Assembly: GCA_004431415.1 (NCBI GenBank)
Contig: QPMI01000483.1
Span: 186,001 to 250,000 of the forward strand
Length of the DNA: 64,000 bases
Direction: 5' to 3'
DNA from: Cyanophora paradoxa
Lineage: Eukaryota > Glaucocystophyceae > Cyanophorales > Cyanophoraceae
Shown here piece after piece: positions 32,593-42,501 of the stretch; position 1 is the stretch's first letter, and every line of letters begins with the position of its first letter. The notes beneath the pieces were generated by a model. It worked only from the letters and a program-made list of their open reading frames with translations. It did no database searches and was not told the DNA's origin. The position numbers and the translations under genes are program-made.

Positions 32593-33924
32593 TTAAAGGC
32601 TAGCAAGACGGAAGTCGAGGGGGCTCGAGCTCTGTCCACGTGCACGCGCCTGGAGGAGAGGGGCGGCATCGGCGTGGCGGCCCTGCCGGGAGTAGAGCTC
32701 GGAGAGATTCGCGAGAACGGTTGCGGCACTCTCGTCGTGCTGCCCCAGAGCTGGCGACGCCGACCGCTCCCGCTTGAGGATCTCCAGCGCCCGCTGCGGC
32801 GATGGGCCCGTCAAGAAAAGCAGACGCGCGCTGTAGACCAGACTCCAGATCGCAAGCACTCGCCTTGAAGCCGGCCTCGGCCTCGGCGGGGCGGCCGCGC
32901 GAGAGGTGGAGCCACGCGAGGTTGTTCAGCGAGCCGGCCACGTCCGGGTGGGACGGGCCCAGCGCCGCCTCGCAGACCTCCAGCGACCTCTGCGCGCAGC
33001 GCCCGACGCCGCTCGTGATCAGGCCGGGGTTCAAACAGCAGCGGACGAGGCCCGGCTGCAGGGCGCTCGAGCCGGCCGCGCGGGGCTTCCGGACCTGTGC
33101 GAGGGGCTCGGCAGCTTCGAGGTCGCCCCGGAGTTCGTGGATGCCCGCAAGATTGGAGAGCACGGTCGCCAGGTGTGCGTGCGGCCCCGGGCCGAGGGCC
33201 GTCTCCGCGAGCTTGAGGGCTTGCTGCAAGAAGAGTCAGCGGCCGGGCCGGGGCGCAGCAGAGCGCTACAGTAAACGCGGAGCGAACCTTCAGGAGGGTG
33301 AATGCGTCATCCAGGCGCCCGCCTTGGACGTGGTGGCAGCAGAGATTGTTTATGCACGAAATCAGGTCCTCGGGCGGCGGCGCTCGAGCCCGTCCATGTC
33401 GCAACAGGACCGCTTGCTGCGCAGCAGCTGCAAGTTCAACGCTTAAAGGCCAAGCCTATAGCTAAGTATGCGATTCAGGCTCACAGAAGAACAGTTCTTT
33501 GCGGCGGCGAAGTCTCCCTCGTTCCGGTAGTGCTTCGCGAGATTGCATAGGATCGCCGGTACGTCCGGCTCCCGCAGCTGCAATCGAGGCAACAATCAAT
33601 TTCCGGTGCGGGCGGACGACGCATGCAAGCTACCTCTCCAGGCAATTGTTTGATCTCCTTGCAGGCATCCGCAACGGTGCCGGCATCCGGCGCCGGCGGC
33701 GCAGCGCCGTGCGCCGGCGTCGGCGGCTCTCCCGGTCGAACACGGACCGATACTGGGGAGACGGGCGCTGATGTCGACACTTCCTTTAGGGGCGTTCCGC
33801 TCTCGAAGGGAAGGGCTGGAGAATTCGAAGGGGCTTTTCCAGGCCAAACGGCTTCAGACTTCCTCTCCTTGCTCGAGGAAGGCGAGCCCCGCACGCCAGC
33901 AGCTGCGCTTGACCCGCAACCCAT
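32593..33924 (-). CDS. TPR protein of kinesin-light-chain type, copy 2, with N-myristoylation signal
   Basis: ATG at 33922-33924, TAA at 32593-32595. The protein starts MGCGSSAAAGVRGSP, a textbook N-myristoylation context (Gly2, Ser6) with an adjacent cysteine suitable for palmitoylation, so membrane attachment is predicted. A Ser/Pro-rich linker of about 85 residues follows, then TPRs: DVPAILCNLAKHYRNEGDFA, LISCINNLCCHHVQGGRLDD, LATVLSNLAGIHELRGDLEA, DVAGSLNNLAWLHLSRGRPA and SAATVLANLSELYSRQGRHA. Intron positions within the repeats parallel those of the gene at 25232-26522, showing the two arose by duplication; they now flank the acyl-CoA synthetase gene. The N termini are unrelated, so membrane anchoring appears specific to this copy. 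Confidence 0.8.
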
Positions 33925-34630
33925 CACTTGCGCGCGCGGGGATGAGGCGGTGGTGGATAGGTGCGCCGCCGTGCGCCGCGCCCTAGCGCTTCGAGGCTCG
34001 CTGCAATTGCAAGTGGCGCGGAAGCTGTCGCGCGGTCGCGGAAATCTTGAAGAGTCGCTTGCGCGCGCGTGCGAGCCCGCGATGAGCGGATGCGCGATTT
34101 CGATGGCCCTGCGGGGTACAGTATCTCACTCATGACGCAGTTGACGGCGTCGACGTCGATGTTCGCCCGCCCGGCGCCCGCAACATATCGATATCGCGAT
34201 CGTATACGCGCACGTACGCGCTGCAATCACGCCGTTGACATCAAGCGCGCCCGGCGGCGGCTGCCGCCCGGCCGCCGGGCGCGCGCCGCGGCGCCGCGCG
34301 CGCGCGGCGCTTTCAAGTTTAAGGCGCCCCGGCCCCCGGCCCGGCTTGCAATTGCCGACCGTCGGACGTCGACGTCGACGCGGCGGCTGTGACGCGTACG
34401 TCCCTTCGCTAAAGCTCGAGCTCAGGGCCTCACTGATCATGAGTCAGGGCCTCTCTATCAGGGATCTTTTCTAATTATATAATTAAACGTTACATATGCT
34501 AAACTGTCACAGTGTGACATCGAACGTAAGCTACGTACCTAGCTTTGAAAACGCTTCAAGCTCAAATTCCGATCTTAAAATCGATCATCGGATCATATGA
34601 AGATCATACTGAACTGATAGGTATGAACGG

Positions 34631-34662
34631 AACAGGGACACTGCTGTCGCAGTGGCCCTGTT
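34631..34662. other. Imperfect hairpin, 14-position stem, 4-base loop
   Basis: AACAGGGACACTGC pairs with GCAGTGGCCCTGTT around a TGTC loop, with one A/G mismatch. It lies in otherwise unstructured AT-rich DNA. Could be a miniature transposon or a structured RNA; no neighbour tells which. Confidence 0.5.
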
Positions 34663-34929
34663 GGAGGGGAAGGACCTCTAAATTCCGAGCAGGAACGGGC
34701 AGGTTTAGCTATGTAGTTGACAATTACGAATTAGAGTCTGGATCAAAGCAGACTGCGCCTGGCCCTGTGCAAGTGCGCCAAGTGCGGGCCGCGGGTGCAA
34801 GGGGGGTACTTGTACACATTGCAGGGTACTGGGGTGGGGGGGTGAGGGGGGGGGGGGCCAGAAAGGCGAGGCGGGCGGGCGGGCGAGGCGGGCGGGGTGG
34901 CGAGGCGGGCGGGTGCACGTGGGGTGGCG

Positions 34930-35590
34930 AGGCGGACGGCGGCGGCGGCGGGCGGGAAAGCAGCGGCGGGAGGAGAGGTAGGTGGCGCCGGGCCCTGCGC
35001 ATAGCCTGCACATACGCAGAGCCGAGGCGTCAGCTCGCCCCGGACAGAGGCCGTGAGGGGGCGGGACCCGGCGGGGACGGCCGGGCCAGGTGCGCAGCAG
35101 CAGCGGCGGGGCAAACCTGGAGTCGACGTAGCTGAAGCATTCGGCGGGCGGCGGGCGGGAAAGCAGGGGGAGAGGTAGGTGGCGCCGGGCCCTGCGCATA
35201 GCCTGCACATACGCAGAGCCGAGGCGTCAGCTCGCCCCGGACAGAGGCCGTGAGGGGACGGGACCCGGCGGGGGCGGCCGGGCCAGGTGCGCAGCAGCAG
35301 CGGCGGGGCGAACCTGGAGTCGACGAAGCTGAAGCATCCGGCGGGCGGGGAATTCGAAGCTGAAGTAGCCTGCGGGGGGGCGGGCGAGGAAGCGGGAGGG
35401 GCGGCAGGTGGCGCCGGGCCCTGCACATAGCCTGCGCAAGGCCGAGCCATCAGCTCGCGCCAGACATGCTGTACAGCGGCGGCGCGGGGGCGGGGCCCAG
35501 CGCCAGCAGCCGGGTGAGATGCGTAGCATGCGCAGCAGCGGCGGGGCGAACCTGGAGTCGACGAACCTGACGGGGAATTCGATCGAAGCG
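34930..35590. repeat. Satellite-like tandem repeat, units of 197 and 229 bases
   Basis: The word GGCGCCGGGCCCTGC starts at 34984, 35181 and 35410, giving steps of 197 and 229. Each unit runs through CATAGCCTGC, CAGCTCGC, a GC-rich middle and CCTGGAGTCGACG. Units 1 and 2 are very similar; unit 3 has diverged and carries an insertion. Confidence 0.8.
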
Positions 35591-35811
35591 GGTGGATCGG
35601 CAGAGCCGAGGCGTCAGCGCGCTCTGGAGAGCGGCGCGCGGCGCGGGCCCTGGAGGCGCGGCGTGCTAGGAGCAGCTGCGAATACTGCGACGCCGCCTCC
35701 ATCTGCTACGGCGCGGGTCGCTGGCCGCGCGCGCGCGAGTCAAGACACGCGTGCGTGCGCGCGCGTGCGTGCTCGAGGCGCTTGAAGGGCTAGACAACGC
35801 CGAGCAGGAGT

Positions 35812-36150
35812 CTAGATCTGCTTGAACCGGAGTCCATCAGAAACCGAGCAAGAGAGCGACATGTTTGAAGACATCGCAATCGCCGAGCTCGGATCTGCGG
35901 GCGGCAGGCGCGGGGCAGTCAGAACCATCGGCGCACACTCGGCCAAGCGGCGCGCACCGGAACGCGGCGTCGCAGGCGCCTTCTTCCGACACTCTCGCAC
36001 GTGCCGATACACGTTGTCCGGACGAGCGAAGTGCTTCCCGCATCGAACGCATCTGCAGCCCGGATGGCAGCCGCGCGGGTCGTGACAGGGCTCCAGACAG
36101 AGCTCATACTCCGTCGCGGCTACTGCCGCCGAGCCGGTCGGCGGAGGCAT
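35812..36150 (-). CDS. Small C2HC zinc-finger protein, hypothetical
   Basis: A single open frame of 112 codons, ATG at 36148-36150 (MPPPTGSAAVAATEYELC), TAG at 35812-35814. It contains CRCVRCGKHFARPDNVYRHV followed by REC, that is C-x2-C-x12-H-x3-C, the spacing of a classical C2H2 finger with Cys as last ligand. Just before it CLEPCHDPRGCHPGC adds a cysteine/histidine cluster that could hold a second metal. The tail is Ser/Ala-rich. The conserved finger spacing supports a real gene, but no introns or close relatives are visible. Possible function: nucleic-acid or protein binding. It might be one exon of a larger gene. Confidence 0.45.
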   Translation of the reverse strand: MPPPTGSAAVAATEYELCLEPCHDPRGCHPGCRCVRCGKHFARPDNVYRHVRECRKKAPATPRSGARRLAECAPMVLTAPRLPPADPSSAIAMSSNMSLSCSVSDGLRFKQI

Positions 36151-36688
36151 TGCTCAACTGCGTCGCACAGGCCCTAGTTTCTAGGGTACGGCCACGGATC
36201 CGGAGCGTTCGAGACTCGATCTCCTCAAACTCGCAGGAGCGCTTTTTTTCGGCGCCCGGTACAACAGGTACTTGAGGCGGCCTAGCGGGCCACCCTCTGC
36301 CCCTCCGGTCTCGGCATGTATGACATGAATCATCGGGCGTATCAGGCGCATTCAGGCGCACTCGGTCCGGCAGATATACCGCCACTTGGTGAGGCGCTAG
36401 ATTGCATTTTTTGAAAATGTGTTATTGCCCATTCCTGGTCGACCCGACGGGACCCGGATCTCCCAAGACATGTTCCCGGTCTCCTAGGGGCATGCCTTGC
36501 TAGGATCCGGCGAGAAAACCGGGCTTTTGGGAGGTCGGGACATTTCATTTTGGCCTAGGGTGGGCACCCGAACACCCCCAAGTGGGGGAAGGGGAAGGAG
36601 GTCCTTCCCCAATAATGCTGAACTCGAGTCGTGCAAATTTTAATGGCTCCGCGGCCGGCGGCTGCAGAGCGATCGCGAAGGCCGAGGC
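36151..36688. other. Intergenic, with a GGGGAAGG hairpin
   Basis: No gene supported. GGGGAAGG at 36585-36592 pairs with CCTTCCCC ending at 36610, resembling the elements at 4702 and 5303. The 36420-36560 segment (short GGGACC/CGGATC words) may belong to the same element family. Confidence 0.4.
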
Positions 36689-39600
36689 CTATGGGCAGGC
36701 ACCCATGCAGATCTTGACGTTGCCGCTCATGACGATGCTGGCGCCCGCCGTGAAGTCGGCGCGCACAGTGCGGCCGGACCAGGAGCCGAGGGTGGGGACG
36801 CCCGGGAAGCTGAGCCTGGCGCCCGAAGGGAGGGCGAGGGCCCCCGTCGTCTTCCTGGCCGTCTGGTCCGGGACGCTCCGCGCCTCCGCGAAGCCCTGCG
36901 CCCCCGGCCGCCGGCGCTCAGATTAGACCTCTGCGGGCGCGAGGGGGCGCGAGGGGGTACGGGCGCGCCTCGTCGAACGTGTAGTACGCGATGAGACCCT
37001 GCGGCGCGCGTCAGTGCGGCTTCGAGGGGCGGGGTGAACGTGGGATGGCCATGGGTCCGGGGCCGGTGCCATCGATCCGGATCCGGGCTCACCATCGCGT
37101 CCGGGGGCATGGTGGCGTACATGTTGGAAACGATCTGCGCTGTCGTCCGCAGCCTGTCCCACACTCGCACCTCGCTGCCCCCGAGCGTCCACTTGTCAAG
37201 GGCGGCCGCAAGTGTGCACACACTGCAACTCGGAGGCCTAGGCCCGGAGAGCGTCGCACGCGGGCGGGGCGCACTCGACGAAGCCGCGGAAGGAGTTGGC
37301 GCTGTTGGCGGCCCCGCCGACCACCAGGCCCGTGTTGATGTTCGGGAAGTCCCCCGCCCCGAAGGAGAGGCCGCCCCCTCCCGAGTACACGGCCCCGTTG
37401 AGCTGCGCCGGCCGCGCACGCGAAGCTCGGCCGAGCGCGAGCCGGACAGGGCGCGCGGGCCAGGCGGCTCGAGGGGCATCGCAGCGCACCCACAGGGGCA
37501 ACGCGGTCGAGCCGTCGTGCCCGGCTGCGAGGTGGACCCACGTGTTGCTGCGGCGCCGGCACGCGGGCGGCCCGGCGTCACGATCGGCAGGCCAACGCGC
37601 GCATGCGGGTGCGGTGCGCGCGCACAGGGGCCAGGTGGACGAAGTGAAGACTGTGTTGGAGCCCCAGCCGTTGGCGCCCGTCCAGAGCTGGTTCCGCAGC
37701 CCCGTGCTCGTCAGGGAGACCCGCAGCCGGTACGAACCCCCGTTGTAGGTCCCTGCGGGGGCACGCGTACGGGTCACGCGGCGCGGGGTCGGAGCCTGCA
37801 GCTGGAGCGCCAGCGCAGCGCGAGCCGGGGGTCTCGGGCCGGCGGCGAACCCGAGAGGAAGAAGAACTCGGTGCAGACGTCGGTGGAGGAGCCGGCGCAG
37901 GTGACGGGCGCGCGCTGCCGGCGGGAGCCGCGGTCAGCAACCGGCGCGGGCAGAGGGCCTGGACGCAGGGCGGGGCGGGGGCAGGGGCACCGTCATGTAG
38001 AACCAGGCTGCGGAGGCGGGAGGGGTCAGGGGCGGGAAGGCCCGCCGGGGGGCCGGGGCGGGATGGGCGCACCCTCGACGGTGAAGGTCTTGTTGAAGCG
38101 GATCGGGGGCGTCACGAGCGCCGACGTCGCCGAGCCGTCCAGCGCCACGCCCCAGCCTGCCCCCCGCGCCCCGCCCCTCAGAGCCCCGCGCGCGCAGGGG
38201 GAGGCTGCCGGGGCCGCGCAGCGGACCCTGGCCGCCCTGCGGTCCCTGCGCCGCGGCGGTGGCCAGCGTGGGGGCGCCCCCGGCCCTGATGCTCGCCCCC
38301 GCCGGCAGGGTCAGGGCGCCCGTCGTCCTCGCGGCCGTCCTGTCGGCGATGCTCCGCGCGTCGGCGCTCCCCTGCAGGCCCGGCTGCTCAGCGGCGCGAG
38401 GCGGCGCTCGCGATCGGGGCCCGGGCACAGGCGCGCGCGCCTCGTCGAACGTGTAGTACGCGATGAGGCCCTGCGGCGCGCGTCAGTGGGGCTTCGAGGG
38501 GCAGGGGCGGGGCGTCGGGAGGGGCCGCGGGCTCGCCATCGCGCCCGGGGGCATTGTGGTGTACATGTTGGCGACGACCTCCGCCGTCGTCCGCAGCGTC
38601 TCCCACGCCCGCACCTCGCTGCCCCCGGCCCCCGTCAGCGCTCCGGTGCGCCCCAGGCGGCAGCGTGCCGGGCCGGGCGCACTCGACGAAGCCGCGGAAG
38701 GAGTTGGCGCTGCCGGACGCCCCGCCGACCACCAGGCCCGTGTTGATGTTCGAGGCGTTCCCGGCCCCAAACGTGATGGCCCCATCGGAGGCCACGGGCA
38801 TCCCGTTGATCTGCGTTGACGTTGAGGTCGGAGGGGGCGCCGCGCTGCTGCCGGACGCCGGCGGGCCCGGCCGGGCGCGACGGGTGCGCACCCAGATGGG
38901 GAGCTTGGCCGCGCCGTCGTGCCCTACCGCAACATGCACCCACGTGTTGCTGCGCCGGTGATGAGATCTCAGTCGGCGAGGGCCGCCTCGCGCCGCGCGG
39001 GGGCCGCGGGCCGGGGGCGCTCACAGGGGCCACGTCGAGGCTGTGAAGACGGTGGCGGAGCCCCAGCCGCTGTTCGCGGGACTCGTGATGTAAAGCTGGT
39101 TCCGCATCCCCGTGCTCGTCAGGAAGACCCGCAGCGTGAACCCGACGCCATCGTACGTCCCTGCGCGCCCCGGCCCGGCCGGCGCGTCAGACCAGCGCCT
39201 GCGGCAGCTGCTCCGATATCGATGGCGATCGCCCGCGGCCTACCGGTCATGTAGAAGAACTCGGTGCACGAGTCGCTGACCGTGCCGGCTCCGGCGACGG
39301 GGGCGCGCTGCCGCGGCCGGTGCATGGTCAGCGATCCCCCAAGCAAAGGGCGCCCCGCGCGCGCAGAGCGGGGAGCAAGCACAGTCATGTAGAACCAGCC
39401 TGCGAGGGCGTCAGCGTGTCCGAGACATCCACGGACCGCTAAGAGGGGCCCACCCTCGAAAGTGAACGTCTTGTTGAATTTGATCGGGGGCGTTACGAGC
39501 GCGGAGGCCGTCGAGCCGTCGAGGGTGGCGCTCCAACCTGCCCCCCGCGCCATGAACCGGATTGCTTCAAGCGGCTTAATGAAGGCGCAGGGGCCGCACC

Positions 39601-39786
39601 TCGGTTGTTTTGCGCGCCACCCAGCGGCACGAGGCAAGTAACGGATGCAAGGAGCAGGATAAGATGTGGATAAGGGACGCAGCGCCATCTCCGATTGCTC
39701 CAGAAAGCACATTGTGCGTGTTTGGCTTCGGCAGGACAGCTAACTGCCTCGCGGCCGTGCCGGCCGCGGCATTCGCCGAGCGACAT
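36689..39786 (-). CDS. Secreted protein with two LamG-like (concanavalin A-fold) modules
   Basis: Stop TAG at 36689-36691; start uncertain, ATG at 39784-39786 assumed. Near the N terminus, YPHLILLLASVTCLVPLGGA looks like a signal peptide. Splicing after AQNNRG to WSATLDGSTASALVTPPI opens module 1 (about 39.55-38.4 kb); module 2 (38.15-36.75 kb) repeats it as LDGSATSALVTPPIRFNKTF. Each has FYM..., CTEFF, WVHLAAGHDG or WMHVAVGHDG, INTGLVVGGA, SANSFRGFVECA and a final YYTFDEAR, the strand order of Laminin_G_3 jelly-rolls. Each module is followed by a linker like TARKTTGALALPSGARLSF and the protein ends SGNVKICMGACP. Paired cysteines suit an extracellular location. Likely carbohydrate or matrix binding. 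Divergent partner at 40385 carries one such module. Confidence 0.75.
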
Positions 39787-40384
39787 GTGCAGCCTCCGAG
39801 GCCTCGCAAGTGCACCTGAATCGTCGCGCCCGCGCCGCACCCCGTGAGTGGCTGGGCACTGCCTCGGGCCGCGGGCGAGCGCAGGGCTTTTTGCGCGCAG
39901 CGCCGCGGCCGCGGCCGGCCGGCCCAGGCCAAGGCTCCTCGAAGGTCCCACTCCCGCGCGGGGGGCAATCTCCGGGCGCACGGGCTGTGGTCAAAGAGCG
40001 GCTGAGCTCAGATGACTCAAGTTGCTGGAATGCAGGGAAGCTAGCGCTAGCTATCGGTGGTGGTGAACTCAATGCAGGGAAGAACTCAATGCGCAATGGT
40101 GCGGCGGCTATCGGCGAAAGCGCCCTGACCTCTTCAAAGCTGCGCGTCGCTGGGAGCGGCCCGCGGCGGCAGTCACTGATCGGAGGGTTTCGCCGCAATC
40201 GACGGGTACTGGCAGTTACTCTTGCGAGCTCTCAAGTCGATCCAAGGCTTCTCCCAGGCAACCCGACGAGCGAGCGCACTGTATTGAAGCCAACGGCATC
40301 GAGATTTCCTCGCTTTTGTGGCTGCACCGCAAGCGCCGGGAACTTTGAGGGCGGGCTCCCGTGGCCGCTACAGATCCCGCAAAC
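39787..40384. promoter_or_regulatory. Divergent promoter region of the LamG gene pair
   Basis: 598 bases between outward-reading genes. Contains a local direct repeat, GGTGAACTCAATGCAGGGAA-like words at 40062-40095 (AACTCAATGCAGGGAAG then AACTCAATGCGCAATG). The long Arg-rich frames on either strand are not supported as genes. Co-expression of the pair is inferred. Confidence 0.45.
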
Positions 40385-41711
40385 ATGACGCGGGCAGCAA
40401 CTTCCGGCATGCGGGCGGTGGCGCTCGCTGCCCTGGCCCTCGTCCTTTCCTCCGCCACGTTGCAGCTAGCGAGCGCGCAGGGTGCGAGAACAGCTTCTGA
40501 TGCATGCTGTTGGTTTAGCTTCGAACACGTTGCTGACGACCTTGCACAGGCTGGGCTGCGCACCTCGACGGCACAAGCTCAGCATTCCTGGCGACGCCGC
40601 CCGTGCAGTTTGGGACCACCTTCACGCTCGAGGCCTGGTTCTATGTAAGCGCGCAGCCTTCCGACGGCTTGACGGAGTTCTTCCGCGTTGAAGGCACGAG
40701 CGGTGGCAGCCAGTACACGGTGCGACGATCCCTTGGAGAGGCGCGGCTCGCTGCTCACTCGCTCGCTGCTCGGCGCAGTTCAAGCTGCACTTCGCGGGCG
40801 GGCAGATGCGGTTCACGCTCAGCGTCAACAACGGCGGCGCCAGCGGCTGGAGCGTGCCGCCGTACGACGCCACAACCTGGCCTCTGTGCGCCTCCCGCGG
40901 CACCCCTGCCCGGCCCCGCCCGCCGTCTCTGACTTGCGTCCGCCCCCAGGAACACCTGGATGCACGTCGCGATCTCCCACGACGGCAGCAACAACCTCAA
41001 CGTCTACGTGCGCCCCTCGCACGGCCGTCGCCGCTCCGACTGAGCGCCCCCGCGCAGGTCAACGGCGCCTCCGTGGCCTCCGGCGGCGGCCTCACCATCT
41101 CGCCCGGCGTGAACGTCAACACGGGCATCGTAATCGGGGCGAGCTCCGTCCCCGGCTCGGGCACCCTGCAGGGCTACGTCGAGTGCGCCGCGCGGGGCGC
41201 CCGCCTCCCGCGCGCCGCGTCCGACCGTCCCCCCGCCGCGCAGCGAGGTGCGCTTCTGGAACTTCGAGCGCAGCGCGGGGGACATCGCAGCCGCCTACGG
41301 CTCCACCGTCCCCGCGACCGCCTCCGGCCTCGTCGCGTACTACCCCTTCGACGAGGCGCGCCCGCACCCCCCCCCCCCCCCCCTGCGCCCCCGCCGCCCC
41401 CGAGCGCGCCGCCGGCAGGGCCGGGCGACGACGCGGGTGCGGGACCTGACGGGCCTCGCCGGCGCCTTCGACCTGCCCCCGGGCGTCTCCCTCTACTACC
41501 CCGGCGCCCCCGGCATCGGTGCGCGGGCCGCGCCGCCTCGCGCCGGCCTTTGGCTGCGGGGGGCCGACGCGGGGGCGGGCGGGGGCCAGGGAGCTACTCG
41601 GGCCCGAACGCCTTCGCCGAGTTCGGCGGCGGCTCCTCCCTCCTCATCGAGGGCGGCGCCCACGTCTGCCTCGGCGTCTGCCCCGCCCCCGCCCCCGCCC
41701 CCCTCGCCTAG
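40385..41711 (+). CDS. Secreted protein with one LamG-like module
   Basis: ATG at 40385. Signal peptide RAVALAALALVLSSATLQLA, then ASAQ and an intron. The spliced module reads QFGTTFTLEAWFYVSAQPS, GLTEFFRVEGTSGG, FKLHFAGGQMRFTLSVNNGG, NTWMHVAISHDGSNNLNVYV, QVNGASVASGGGLTISPG, VNTGIVIGASSVPGSGTLQG, YVECA, SEVRFWNFERSAGDIAAAYG and LVAYYPFDEA: a complete Laminin_G_3 jelly-roll. A linker (RVRDLTGLAGAFDLPPGVSL) and SYSGPNAFAEFGGG lead to IEGGAHVCLGVCP, matching the ICMGACP end of the opposite gene. Stop TAG 41709-41711. The two genes are divergent duplicates, this one with a single module. Introns include a run of 16 C at about 41368-41383, a likely assembly trouble spot. Extracellular glycan binding is the likely role; ligand unknown. 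Confidence 0.8.
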
Positions 41712-42501
41712 CCGCCCACCGTCCCGCACCCGCCCCGCGCCCCGCCCCGCCCCCCGCCCCCTTCCCTCCGACCGGTCACTGAGCACGACACGTCTGTCGT
41801 TCTCTGCGCTCCGGATGTCCAGCAGCTTTTCAATAGGGCCAAATTCGCACGCTGACGGCGTGCGATTATCGATCGATATCCATCCCCGTATCTTTGTATC
41901 CAACGCACAAGCTTGGAGGATCAAGGTGTTAGCCTAGCGTGTTGATATTGATAGGTTAAGATCGATATCAGTTTGTATCTTAGTAAAGTATGTCATTATT
42001 GAGTGCATGCGCAATATCAATTCTGCTGTCACAGTGTGCCGCTTGCCGCTGTACGAACCAGGCCGCTGAGGTCAATTTGCAAGCTCTCAATCAAAGACTT
42101 TAGATCTGATCATCGGATATCATCATCGGATACTGTGATATCCGAATAAGGATCACTGGTACTGAACTTAGTAAAAGCATACAATTTGTAATGCGTGTAC
42201 TTGAAGATAGGACGGATCGCGCAACGCTCCACCACCGTGGCACCGCGCGCGGGGTGCCGAGCGGATGCAGCCGCGCTCACGCGTAGGGGGCGGAGGCAGC
42301 GACGGGGACCGATGCGGCGAGGTCGAGCGGGGCGGACAGCGTAGCGGGGAAGGCGGACTGGGGCGAGGGCGGGTCCGGAGAGCGCGAGGGGGAGGGGGCG
42401 CCTCTGCGGGGCGCGGCGGCGGCGGGGAGCAGGCCGCGGACTGCGAGGTCCACGCAGTCGCGCCCGATCTGGAAGCGCTCCTGCGGGGCGCGCCGGGAAA
42501 A
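41712..42501. other. Intergenic interval between convergent genes
   Basis: AT-rich from 41780 to 42190, with ATCGATCGATATC and GATCATCGGAT words related to the 18-base palindrome. 42240-42500 is GC-rich and downstream of the esterase stop, so probably its 3' UTR. Minus-strand frames here are composition noise. Confidence 0.45.

Larger units (their letters stand above)
33925..35811. other. Intergenic interval with hairpin and tandem repeats
   Basis: 33925-34400 is the upstream region of TPR copy 2, with GC palindromes near 34285-34315. 34400-34760 is AT-rich and has a strong hairpin at 34631-34662. 34840-35600 is a tandem-repeat block. 35720-35785 is alternating GC/GT. Long frames across the repeat on the minus strand reflect the repeat unit, not a protein. 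Confidence 0.5.

Noticed and set aside
34930-35590. Possible CRISPR-like array
   Set aside because: Unit length near 200 bases, no short identical repeats with unique spacers, and a clearly eukaryotic setting.
34743-35702. Repetitive minus-strand frame of 319 codons
   Set aside because: The apparent protein repeats are the tandem DNA units read in one frame; no conserved non-repetitive core.
39740-40198. Minus-strand frame in the LamG divergent promoter
   Set aside because: Composition-driven and overlapped by an equally long plus-strand frame; neither has splice signals or domains.
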